A DNA stretch of 60,000 bases, taken from positions 129,835 to 189,834 of the forward strand of contig NW_019775446.1 of assembly GCF_001039355.2 (NCBI RefSeq), read 5' to 3'. The stretch is from Lingula anatina (lineage: Eukaryota > Brachiopoda > Lingulata > Lingulida > Lingulidae). The position numbers and the translations under genes are program-made. The notes under the pieces were generated by a model. That model was not told where the DNA came from. It made no database searches and worked only from the letters and a program-made list of their open reading frames with translations. This document shows positions 1 to 11,261 of this stretch, piece by piece (within the stretch, counting starts at the first letter, position 1; every line of letters begins with the position of its first letter).

Positions 1-291
1 TGAAATGATCCTGCTTTGACACTAGAGATAAGTCACATAGTAGACCTGGCCAACATCCATATTGTGTCATCAGTGGAGTAATCAAACCAAGGATATTATA
101 CTGTCTGTTGGTGTAGTATCAGTTGTTATCTTCCTAACAGCTATTTTGTACTCACCAAAACAATCTTTCAGTTGCAGTTTTAAATTGGTTTTCAAAATAA
201 CCTTTTTGAATTATTTTTCACATTTGGATTACACATTAAACAAAAGCCAGCATCTAACATACTTACACATTGGCTGACTGTATTTTTACAG

Positions 292-342
292 CTCTTTAAC
301 CCGGAGAGTCCGGCTCCCAATTTGTCACAAATTCCGAGCAAC
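292..342 (+). CDS. Exon of the acidic-tail gene (third from last)
   Basis: It is preceded by a pyrimidine-rich acceptor ending at 291 and followed by GTAAGT at 343. Its 51 bases are open in the frame that joins the next exon. Confidence 0.5.
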
Positions 343-1314
343 GTAAGTAAACTGTCCAATCAGAGTGCACTTCTGGGGTTACGCTGGCACATTGCCTCTG
401 GTGATCATGTAACAGAACTCTTTTCACAGAATTTGATAATTAAAAACATTGGCAGGAGAAATTTGTATGTCAAAAAAATGTGATCAGATATTTTGTAACC
501 AAAAATTAATTTCAGTGTGAAAATAGATGGAAAGAAATGTTTTGAGTCAAAATATCTATTTTAAGCCAATTTGCCAGCCTGGTCCCAGTCTACATTAAGA
601 TTAGATGACAGTTTTGACAAGTTGGATAACCACGTCTACACTGGTGTATTTTCTTCTTCATTGTGACTGCGTGTTTTAGATTTACTTGCTGTTTATTGTT
701 TATTTGCATAAAATAGATTTTTTTAAAGAAAAAATGTATATTATATAGATTCCCAAAAGCAGGAAAGCAGACTAGATGGGATATCTCCTTTTTTTAAATA
801 AAAATGAATTGCATATGCAAGATAATTACTAATGATAACAATAATGATACACTATTTGTTTGAATATTTGTTGTTCAGATTTTCATGGATGAAGATGATT
901 CAGGAAGAGATGGAACAATATTAGGTGAGCCTTGAGATGAAATGGTGTCATGTTGACTTCATAGATTTCAAAGCTATTGTTCTTTACCTAACAGTTCCAC
1001 AGACTTGTTGTTTAATTCATTTTTAACTATCTCCAATTTGGCTGAGACTTTGTGTGAAATTAAAATTTTTAAAGGTTTGGACAGTTAAATTTTTCCGTAT
1101 ATTCAAACCTGTCTCCCCGTTATCTCCTTCAGGTAATGAGCTGATAGAGTACAACCCCCCAGAGGGTCTGCCCAACCTGTTTGATCTCGTCCCAGTGGAG
1201 GACAACGTAGACGCCATCTTGGACCCCCTGAACAGCCCCCTGAGCCCAGCAGGAGACAAGGATAAGGACGGACCTAGCAAGGATTATCTGAGTAGCATGG
1301 AGGAGGTGGATTAA
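292..1314 (+). CDS. C-terminal part of an unidentified acidic protein (last three exons)
   Basis: Three exons can be chained in one frame: 292-342 (17 codons, after ttttacag, donor GTAAGT), 879-924 (donor GTGAGC, one base left over) and 1133-1314 (after ccttcag, stop TAA at 1312-1314). The 92 visible residues read LFNPESPAPNLSQIPSN, then an acidic stretch (FMDEDDSGRD), then ELIEYNPPEGLPNLFDL, then NSPLSPAGDKDKD, ending SSMEEVD. The gene starts left of the window. I do not recognise the protein with confidence. Mixed acidic and bulky hydrophobic residues with Ser-Pro sites look like a transcription activation domain. The order 'G-x-x-L-x-x-Y ... LP-x-LF-x-L' loosely recalls the C terminus of heat shock factors, which is a guess. 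The exon structure is well supported; the function is not. Confidence 0.6.
879..924 (+). CDS. Exon of the acidic-tail gene (second from last)
   Basis: The acceptor is ttgttgttcag and the donor is GTGAGC. The 46 bases encode IFMDEDDSGRDGTIL plus one base, which fits the phase of the last exon. Confidence 0.5.
1133..1314 (+). CDS. Last coding exon of the acidic-tail gene
   Basis: The acceptor is tatctccttcag. GC-rich third positions contrast with the AT-rich flanks. The exon ends in TAA at 1312-1314 after SSMEEVD. Confidence 0.6.
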
Positions 1315-2339
1315 TGACTAAGGCTGGGTCGGACAGTACCTTTTCAATTAGGCCTTGCCTTTGTTATTGATTATCTGGAAGAAATTCTGTGACAGCACAG
1401 CCATCACTTATATCCAGTGACTGATTCAGGTAAACGAGAAAGCTCTGGCATAGTGAGTGATGTTAAAATGTGGATTTTCAATACTGTTTAACTTGCAAAA
1501 AGGATTATACATTTCAGGGTGCACAAACATGCATTTCCTCGGTGATTGACTGTTTCGAGCTAGCAAGTAGAAAACATCAATTTGATGAGATGTTTCTTCC
1601 GTGGATTATGTGGAAAGGCATCTGTGTGGTGAATTTTCTGGAAATTGCAAAGACTACTATGGTAGCTTGGAAGAGGAAGAAAGAAATATGGTGGTTAAAT
1701 GTTATTTGTCTGTATACCCTTTATACACAGGATGGCAGAAAAGAGGGGAGACCTCAGTGAATAACACTGTGTAGGTGGTGCTGACTGATATTTTAATGCA
1801 TTTGTTATATAAATAGAACTGAGTAGATTATGAAGAAAGAAACAGTTGGAAATGACTTCTTTTGAAATGAGGTGGTATTACATGAGCAACTGTAATCAAA
1901 CATATGGTCTTTGAAATATATCTGTCATCCTGCTGTGATGGTAATCAAGAGCACAAGCAAATGGTTGATTTCTACGTAAGTTATGGTACAAAACTCAAGA
2001 GTCAAGGACAAGGAAACTGTGGATTTGTCCTGTCCTGGAGACCATGGATTGCTCCTGTCCTGGAGAAATACGTCCACGCAAGGTTACCATAATAGTGCTA
2101 TGTAATCTAGCACCTGCCATGGGCAAGACTTGATATTTTCATTAGCACAATATATATCAGTTGTTGCTCTCTGTAGACATCTATTCCAGCTTAAGATATG
2201 TATATATAATGAGAGGGTGTCACTGAATAGATGATTTGTTCAGAATGGGGGAAGGCTGTCTGGACACTTGGCCTAGATGTGTTAAGTGAGCATTAGTCTT
2301 CAAGGAGCTAGAGGTGAGAACAGGGCTCTGTAACACAAA

Positions 2340-2545
2340 AGGATCGCGATTTGCGAATCACCTTTCATTTCGAGGCTATTCGGGGCCTATATGGGGGAAG
2401 TAAATCCCGAGTTATGGAATAGAGATGCTTGCGCTCGGTTTCAATTCGCGATGTTTTCGAGTTACGAAGCGCAGGTGGAATGTGCATTTAAAATTTGCAC
2501 TGACGTCATCTGGCCTACATATCTCAGATACCCCTATGGGGACTT
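2340..2545. other. CpG-rich segment with a CRE-like site
   Basis: This ~200-base segment stands out from the AT-rich surroundings by many CG dinucleotides (gatcgcg, ttcgcg, cgaggc, ttcgag, gaagcgc) and has TGACGTCAT near 2501-2509. It has a short open frame (2391-2609), but I see no domain or splice context. It may be an old repeat, a regulatory segment or chance. Confidence 0.3.
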
Positions 2546-4340
2546 GCACACATGTACACACCTACTGAATTATATGCCAGGTATTCGAGAAAGTCAGTTG
2601 AAGGTTTGAACATGCCCATTGGCATATGATAGAAATGATATATTGTGCTGCTTTTAATTTAGTTTTCAGAAATATATAATGCAAAAGAATATCATGAAGT
2701 GAAATTAGATAACAGTGCGTTGATGTTTAGTTCAAATCGGCATTGAGACTGCATTGATTTCTGTATAGCATATACACATACATATATACCTCATGTTAGG
2801 AAAGCAGAGTCTAGGCGCTCCTTGCCAGTTGTTATGTATGACAGTCTAAGGCACCCTGAAACACAGAGGTTACTGGATATCCACCTATGCTGTCTCCAGT
2901 CTCCTGGACCTCTGCAATGCGGGGTGGGGTTAGTCAGTAGAAGCTTTATCATACTTTGACTGGTGAAATAGTGAGCATAATGTATTAAAAGATTCTTTTC
3001 TACACTGCTGGCAGAAAGTGTAGTACATATAGGTGGGCTGTGTAAATGTTTTTCAATATTTGAAAAGAAAATGGCCTTAAAAGAAAACCTTTTCATTTTG
3101 ACAGGCTGAGGGCAAAATGATCTGGGGATGCCCAATGTAGGCATATAAACTTTATGCCAATTCTGTTGGATGAAGTTGGGCCTCATCTTCTTCATGTGCA
3201 CTGTTGTTAACATATTGTTCTAGTTCCGTGTAGTTATCCATTTCTTCTCCTTCTGATACTAGTACCATATGTGGGCTTAAACAAATTATCTAGTGGATAC
3301 TCTCTAGACGCAAGGTCAATCCCCCCTGTTGTTGCTGTGAAGAAACATTGGAAATGGTCTGAAATTTTAAACATTTGCAGTTCCCATTGTAAAGCTTGAG
3401 CGTCTTTTCACCTCTTTAAGAAACAATGGAGGCTGGATCTGACATTTTGTTTTGCAAACTTGATTCACCTTTGTCATTTGTGTTGCAGGAATTTATCCCA
3501 TTTCCGTTCACAGTATAGACCAGTTATTCATAGTTGATACTTCATATTTGATTTTACTGAAAAAACCTAAAATTTGTTGTAAAGAATTTACACGTTAAAT
3601 CTATATTCCGTGCCATATTTTATCATCTCCCATATGCAGGACAAGGTGCATTTACACTGCAAGCAGTCCAATTAGGGGTACTTCAGAAATGTGATAATCC
3701 CACGTTTTTATCCCCTCGTGTCCTGTGCCACACCCAACTTGGCTGAATTACACGACGCACAGAGAAGAGTCTGTGCAAGAAGGACCTGCTTAACTTCAAT
3801 GTGAATGCACCTTCAGATGTGAGGGAGCAAGGGGATTGGAGAAAAGAAAGAAGCTAGTGACTGATGAAAAAAAATTAGCAATGGCTTTTTGTTTAGAAAA
3901 CTGTAGCTGTTAAGTTTTTGACAGGGTACTGTTTTGTCCATTGAAATAATGACCAACATCCCAGAGCAACACACGTGTACATGATGTTTGCCTTTAAATT
4001 TTGAAAAATGGATTTATTTTTGCAAAAATTCCTTTTGTATTGCTGTTCTGTATATTTCACCCACCTCATGTTTGTCAAAAAGAGGTGTTGAGACTAATAA
4101 TTAAAACTCAAATATAGATTGATATTGAAAGTTGACAAACATTTAGGATAATTATAATGCATCAGTTAGTTTCTGTACATACTTGTATATAAATACATTG
4201 TTCATGTTTTAGAGAAGAAATGGCAACAAATATATTTTGCAGCAGAACTAACATTGTAATTAATGTTTTTAAATAACATTTTAAAAATGCATTTTACAAA
4301 ATGTGATATGATATTTCAATGTAAAAGGCACCTGACAGCT

Positions 4341-4603
4341 GCAGACATGGGGAAAACTAAGCAGATACTGAATGTCCAGAGGACCTGCACTACGAGATAT
4401 CTGCAGGTCCTCCCAATGCTGTTACGGTCCCAACTAAGATTATAAATTCTGTGAGTCGATGTTTACATGTGATGTATTATTTTGTATTGTCTTCTCATGT
4501 AAAGCCTGGAAGTCCAGGGGACCTGTGATATCAAAAGTCTTGCAGGTCCTCTGGCATTTCAAGAAGTCATTACCAGTTCAACAGGTAGTTTCCCCATGTC
4601 TGC
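4341..4603. mobile_element. Foldback / MITE-like element with nested hairpins
   Basis: The left end GCAGACATGGGGAAAACT (4341-4358) is matched in inverted orientation by AGTTTCCCCATGTCTGC ending at 4603. Inside are two smaller hairpins: one with arms AGGACCTGCA and TGCAGGTCCT (about 4376-4413) and one with arms CCAGGGGACCTG and CAGGTCCTCTGG (about 4514-4554). The two inner hairpins are also related to each other in inverted orientation. No coding capacity is seen, which suggests a non-autonomous element. I did not find a clear target-site duplication. Confidence 0.5.
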
Positions 4604-6031
4604 ACCCATCATAGAACTACTGTAGTAGTCTCTTTGAGGTTAATCTTTTTTTTTTGACTTTGAGCCATTGCCCCATTCTACAGCCTCTTACCTGGTTTAC
4701 TTTAATTTTCTTCCAATTGCTGATACTTTAACCACCTCGATATCAAGTGATATTTATTTCACTAAAAAAAATTCTCGCACTTAAAAATTGTCAGGTACAT
4801 TATTCTCAGTGTTGCCAGAGTTTAGAAAATGAGAAACCCAAAATACCATGAAGAGGATTTCATACTTGATTTTTTTCCACATTTTTCTTTACCTTGTACC
4901 CAGACTTTGAGCTGTTGTTTTTTGAGAGAAAACACTTGGTAAATCTTCTTGTGGAAGGAGTTCGTTTTTTTATAGAATTTAAGCATTATTTATGAATACA
5001 GTTATCACTGTTAATGGTATCAATCATTATAATAAGCATGAGTATTTCTTTTTCAATATTGTTGAATTGTTACAGAAGATATTATTAATAACTATTTTAT
5101 GCTAGTGCCACAACATGGTAAATGCTGTAGTATTATCATTTGTACTGTTGTTTTATATTCAATTAGGTATCTAATTTATTACTTTGATATTCATTAGTGG
5201 CTTACATAGCTTTGCAACACTGAAACATTTTCAGTGTCAGATTTTTTGTCAGAAATAAAATTTGAAAAGAATAAAAAATTTTAAAAGGCAAGAATCCAAT
5301 TTTGATTGCTTTGGCTCTGCTGAGTTATTCAGATAAGCTTATTTTTGCCTGGAATCTGGATTCAAGTATTTTATTATATTTTAGAAGCAAATTGCAGGCT
5401 TTAAAATTCCAAGCAAAATTCATCATTGCCAATATCAAATTCCATATAATTGAATGGTTATTGGAAAAAAATGCACAACAAGAGACTCACACGTTTCCAT
5501 TATGAGTTGTTAGATGTTTTATTATTCCTTTAATTCCAGGTTGAGCAAAGACACGCCATGGTAAATGCATTGTGCAAGGCACACGTGCTGAAATATTTGA
5601 GCAAAGTGAATTTAGGATAGTTCTAGAGATTCTATTATAAATGAAATGCTCAGCTAAAAATAATTACCCTAAGATAAGAGCTATGCGATTTACAGTTTTG
5701 ATACTTGTTACACCTAAATGTTATATGATATGTATGGAATATTCGGTGGTTGCCCTTATCGTAATATAACAACATTGGACGGAATGCGTACGAAATGCTG
5801 AACAACATCAGTTGAGCAATCTCCCATATCACAGGATTGCGACAAAAGCGCAACTAACGCAATTTCTCGAAACTAAATTCCCGTCGTCATTTTTCTAAAA
5901 AAAATGTGTGTATGTTTGCGTGGTTTTGAATATTCAACACTTCTGAAGCTCAGCCTCAGTGTTTTGTTTCATATAAAAAAGATTATGCTGTTAATTGTTT
6001 ATACAGTCTTTTTTATGTTCTCTAATGCGTT

Positions 6032-6095
6032 TTATCGCCAGGCTTCTGTGGCAATGTTGCGGCTGTACTGTGGATAGGTATCTCTATAACGGGCG
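6032..6095 (-). CDS. TEPP-like gene, last exon (copy A)
   Basis: It is identical in sequence to 7692-7755. The stop TAA is at 6032-6034. A reverse-strand AATAAA at 5518-5523 could end the transcript. Confidence 0.65.
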
Positions 6096-6683
6096 CTGGA
6101 AATAAAAATAAAATAATCGAAAAAAGTAATTGATGTCATAGATGAAGCTAAAACGAAATTTCGGGAGAAAACCAAAGGAATGGTGTAAGTTTGTGTACAC
6201 TTCGCTGTTCACTTTATAATCGAGAGGCTGACAATAAGCGATATTCAATTACATGTAGTTGTGTAGGGAGCCTGAAAAACTATCAGATCTGTAAACATTT
6301 TAGTAGCATAGCAGAATTTGTGGGTATTAAAACTGATAGCTTTTCATGTTTAAGTGAGTTTTCTAAATGGTGTGAATTTTTATTTTATTTATTCCACTTT
6401 TTTTTCACTTGGAAAGTCACAGCAAGAACAGGTTGTTAAACAAAACCGATAAAATACGACTGTTTAGATACTCACAAAACATTGGCTGGCATGGGTCTCT
6501 GTCCGTACTGGTCTAACATGGGTTCTTGCTTCAGCGTGTACTAAAAAAACGAAAAAATCGGCGTCTCTCAATACATCTGTCAAGAAGACCAATAAAAACA
6601 AAAAAATGACCATGTGCAAAGGCATTTAATAATCTCCGAACGATCTTAAGTTGATATATGGTTAAGCACCTCTCTCTCTCTCA

Positions 6684-6724
<41 letters not shown>

Positions 6725-8352
6725 NATTGTTACAGAAGATATTATTAAAAACTATTTTATGCTGGTGCCACAACATGGTAAATGCTGTAGTATTATCATT
6801 TGTACTGTTGTTTTATATTCAATTAGGTATCTAATTTATTACTTTGATATTCATTAGTGGCTTACATAGCTTTGCAACACTGAAACATTTTCAGTGTCAG
6901 ATTTTTTGTCAGAAATAAAATTTGAAAAGAATAAAAAATTTTAAAAGGCAAGAATCCAATTTTGATTGCTTTGGCTCTGCTGAGTTATTCAGATAAGCTT
7001 ATTTTTGCCTGGAATCTGGATTCAAGTATTTTATTATATTTTAGAAGCAAATTGCAGGCTTTAAAATTCCAAGCAAAATTCATCATTGCCAATATCAAAT
7101 TCCATATAATTGAATGGTTATTGGAAAAAAATGCACAACAAGAGACTCACACGTTTCCATTATGAGTTGTTAGATGTTTTATTATTCCTTTAATTCCAGG
7201 TTGAGCAAAGACACGCCATGGTAAATGCATTGTGCAAGGCACACGTGCTGAAATATTTGAGCAAAGTGAATTTAGGATAGTTCTAGAGATTCTATTATAA
7301 ATGAAATGCTCAGCTAAAAATAATTACCCTAAGATAAGAGCTATGCGATTTACAGTTTTGATACTTGTTACACCTAAATGTTATATGATATGTATGGAAT
7401 ATTCGGTGGTTGCCCTTATCGTAATATAACAACATTGGACGGAATGCGTACGAAATGCTGAACAACATCAGTTGAGCAATCTCCCATATCACAGGATTGC
7501 GACAAAAGCGCAACTAACTCAATTTCTCGAAACTAAATTCCCGTCGTCATTTTTCTAAAAAAAATGTGTGTATGTTTGCGTGGTTTTGAATATTCAACAC
7601 TTCTGAAGCTCAGCCTCAGTGTTTTGTTTCATATAAAAAAGATTATGCTGTTAATTGTTTATACAGTCTTTTTTATGTTCTCTAATGCGTTTTATCGCCA
7701 GGCTTCTGTGGCAATGTTGCGGCTGTACTGTGGATAGGTATCTCTATAACGGGCGCTGGAAATAAAAATAAAATAATCGAAAAAAGTAATTGATGTCATA
7801 GATGAAGCTAAAACGGAATTTCGGGAGAAAACCAAAGGAATGGTGTAAGTTTGTGTACACTTCGCTGTTCACTTTATAATCGAGAGGCTGACAATAAGCG
7901 ATATTCAATTACATGTAGTTGTGTAGGGAGCCTGAAAAACTATCAGATCTGTAAACATTTTAGTAGCATAGCAGAATTTGTGGGTATTAAAACTGATAGC
8001 TTTTCATGTTTAAGTGAGTTTTCTAAATGGTGTGAATTTTTATTTTATTTATTCCACTTTTTTTTCACTTGGAAAGTCACAGCAAGAACAGGTTGTTAAA
8101 CAAAACCGATAAAATACGACTGTTTAGATACTCACAAAACATTAGCTGGCATGGGTCTCTGTCCGTACTGGTCTAACATGGGTTCTTGCTTCAGCGTGTA
8201 CTAAAAAAACGAAAAAATCGGCGTCTCTCAATACATCTGTCAAGAAGACCAATAAAAACAAAAAAAATGACCATGTGCAAAGGCATTTAATAATCTCCGA
8301 ACGATCTTAAGTTGATATATGGTTAAGCACCTCTCTCTCTCTCTCACTCTTT

Positions 8353-8406
<54 letters not shown>

Positions 8407-8586
8407 AAGTATTTCATTCTTGTTCTCTCTTTCTTACCTTCCAAGAGGCGGTGACCTCAGGTTTCAGATACCTCACGGCATAGCCCACAAAATGGAGGTC
8501 CTTCTTGTCGGGCAACGACGGCAGACGAATGTTGTAACGTTCTGGAGATTTGTTCAGGAAGTCGGACCACTCGCCACGAGTTTTAN

Positions 8587-8628
<42 letters not shown>

Positions 8629-11224
8629 AAGTATTTCATTCTTGTTCTCTCTTTCTTACCTTCCAAGAGGCGGTGACCTCAGGTTTCAGATACCTCACGG
8701 CATAGCCCACAAAATGGAGGTCCTTCTTGTCGGGCAACGACGGCAGACGAATGTTGTAACGTTCTGGAGATTTGTTCAGGAAGTCGGACCACTCGCCACG
8801 AGTTTTACTGAAAAAAATAATTAAAAAATTAAAGTAAATAGTCTAATAGCAATATTGTACTTATTATCATAAGAGTCTCTTTTTTTCTGTGAATTCCAAA
8901 AATATGACAATGTCTGTGTAATACCGTGTAATATTACCATCACAATATTGTAAGACGAGTGAAATTACAGCGTCACCTGTTTCATCTTTAACGACAGTAA
9001 CCCCCCCCCCCACCCCACCCCCACTCCTTCAGAAGGACAGTTGGGCAATGCAACAAGAAAAGATGTTCATTAAGGTTGCTTAGTTTGCAGCGGATCTAAA
9101 TCTGTAGAAATTACTTTCACGCCGACTCAAAGACTGCTAAATTCATCAGTCAATATATAAGTTTAGAAGTGACGTGTCTGTATATCAGAACAAAATACCA
9201 TTGTTTTATGCATCAGATCTAACGGAGGGGGAATATTCAAGAAAAATAGCCCTTTTCTTATGTTATAACACAAGTTATAACATTTTCTCTGACGGAAACA
9301 AGCTAAAAGTTCATGATTAACGTCTAATGTTGGATCTGTTCCAATGCACCCCCCCTCAGCCATATCATTATCACTACCTCTCCTAACGGACACCATGTCT
9401 TATGTGCAGCCTAAAGCTATACCCTGGCCATTGCTCAAACATGTCAAATATGCGTAAAAGGAAGTCCCAAAATTGTTGTGTTATTGTTTTTGTTTTACAT
9501 TGTTAATGTGTGCTTATGGTCCATGTGAAAAAAAAAAATAATCACTTCAAAGGCTTCCAAAGTTCAAAGGTAGCCAAAGTTCTATTGCTTCCTGGTAAAT
9601 GTTCATCAAATTAACACAAGGGAGAAACCAGACTTTATTATTTTTGTCACATACCAGAGACAATATTATGTTTTTTCCGCATTCATTAAAGCAGACACTT
9701 AAAGTGAGCTTACGGTCTTATTACTGATTAAAGATATTCATGAAGAGGTACAGTCTTTGCCTGCGGAGGGCGGGTCATTGACTGAGAAGTTTTAATGTGG
9801 CCCTTTCTCACGCCAATATAGCTTGAGGTCTTACGACAAAAACATTTCAGTTTAAGATCTTGAGATTAAAAAAAAAAAAGAAAGAAAAACATCACGCCTT
9901 ACAATATATCATACAGAAACAAGTGTGCTTGCAGACGCTGGACGAGATAAAGGGTTTGTTGTAAAACTCACGTGATTTCTTCTGGTGTTGTGTAAAACCT
10001 GTGTAACTGTCTTCCTGTGTCTGTTATATTCTGAAAAATATGTATATTAAAAATAAAACACGCTTTATATATGAATTAACTGCAAACCTTGATTATCATA
10101 CATGCTTGATTTACAATATATGTTTCTCTGAATCAGATCACTTTGAAAGAATATTGCTAGCCTTTTTCTTTCCTTTTTTTTTATACTTTTTTATGTGCGT
10201 TTTTAATTCAACCTTCATTTTTCTTGTTGCTACTACAATCGATTAGATTTGTGCAGTTAGTTTTTGTCTAGGCCAGCGTCTCTCTTACTATAGTGATTGC
10301 TGCTGTTGTTGTTTTTAATGATGATGTAATATCAAAGATTTTATCCCACTTCAAAAAAAAAGTCAAAATGGTAACCAAATAAATTACTTACAGCGCCAGA
10401 TAATCTCTTGGTTGGTGGGGCGAACAATGTCGTTGTTGAGCGTTTGAAGTCCTCTGAAAATGACACAAGAACAAATACCTGTATCTGTTATCCTCTATTT
10501 TTTCCCTTTTAAGTTAACAGAAAGATATAATAACGCATATACTTAATATACACTGAAGTTACGTACAGCAGACTTCAGATTTCAGGACAAATCAAAGGGT
10601 TATTTTTACCGAATGTCTCCGTACCGAAGCAAAAATTATATTTTTTTCCGATCGTAGAATAAATCTTAATAGTCTGCTCGATACAAATAGCCTCTTTTGA
10701 CTAGACCTGCGAATCCATCTTTACAGGAAGATCGAGTTACACAATCTGTATTCGTGGCACAGTTATTTCCAATCAATTATTTAAATAATATTGATCTCTG
10801 TTCGGATTTGATTGATATCGATTTCATATCACAGCCTATATGTTTTATGACTTTATAAGGTATTTCCTTTTTATTTCTAGATATCTATTTACATATCTGT
10901 TCGTTTCTTAATTTAATTTTTTAATCAAATATCGATCTAATAAGACATTATAGCATATCATCTATCGCTATCGACAATGAAATTCAAGCGGTATGAGCTA
11001 TTTTTATGTAAATAACTTTTTACGTCATGTCCTTTTCACGCCAATATTATCTGACTCATACCTTTAGAATGGTTTATAAAAATACAAATAAGCATGAGCT
11101 GTGGCATTGTTCATTCAATAATAAAAAGTCCTTAAACTTTACTGAATGCGTTACTTGTTATGTAGGCCTATTCACCCCCTCCTTTTTGTGCGCGCACATA
11201 CACTAACACATACATGTTTGCACG

Positions 11225-11261
<37 letters not shown>

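Larger units (their letters stand above)
1315..5259 (+). other. 3' flank, probably in part 3' UTR, of the acidic-tail gene
   Basis: There is no convincing coding exon in almost 4 kb after the stop. A canonical AATAAA lies at 5254-5259 and could end a long 3' UTR, but no closer signal was tested by cDNA. The stretch contains a CpG-rich island-like segment (2340-2545) and a foldback element (4341-4603), listed separately. Confidence 0.35.
5066..6724. repeat. Copy A of a ~1.66-kb duplicated block (probable contig overlap)
   Basis: This block is almost identical, over its whole length at a constant offset of 1660 bases, to the block starting at 6726. I saw only a handful of substitutions. It ends in a (CT)n(CA)n microsatellite exactly at a single n (6725). 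It contains the last two exons of the TEPP-like gene (6476-6540 and 6032-6095). The pattern fits two overlapping contigs that were placed side by side more than it fits a biological tandem duplication. Confidence 0.85.
6726..8407. repeat. Copy B of the ~1.66-kb duplicated block
   Basis: It starts right after the single n at 6725 with the same bases as position 5066 and runs through the equivalent (CT)n(CA)n tract, then on into (GA)n and the next exon of the TEPP-like gene. Differences from copy A include a synonymous A/G change in the exon at 8136-8200 (attagctggc against attggctggc). Confidence 0.85.

Noticed and set aside
5302-5505. 67-residue open frame repeated identically at 6962-7165
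   Set aside because: It is repeated only because the whole block is duplicated. It has no splice context or recognisable domain and lies in the 3' region between convergent genes.
6191-6439. 82-residue frame repeated at 7851-8099
   Set aside because: It lies in an intron of the reverse-strand TEPP-like gene, is AT-rich, and is duplicated with the block.
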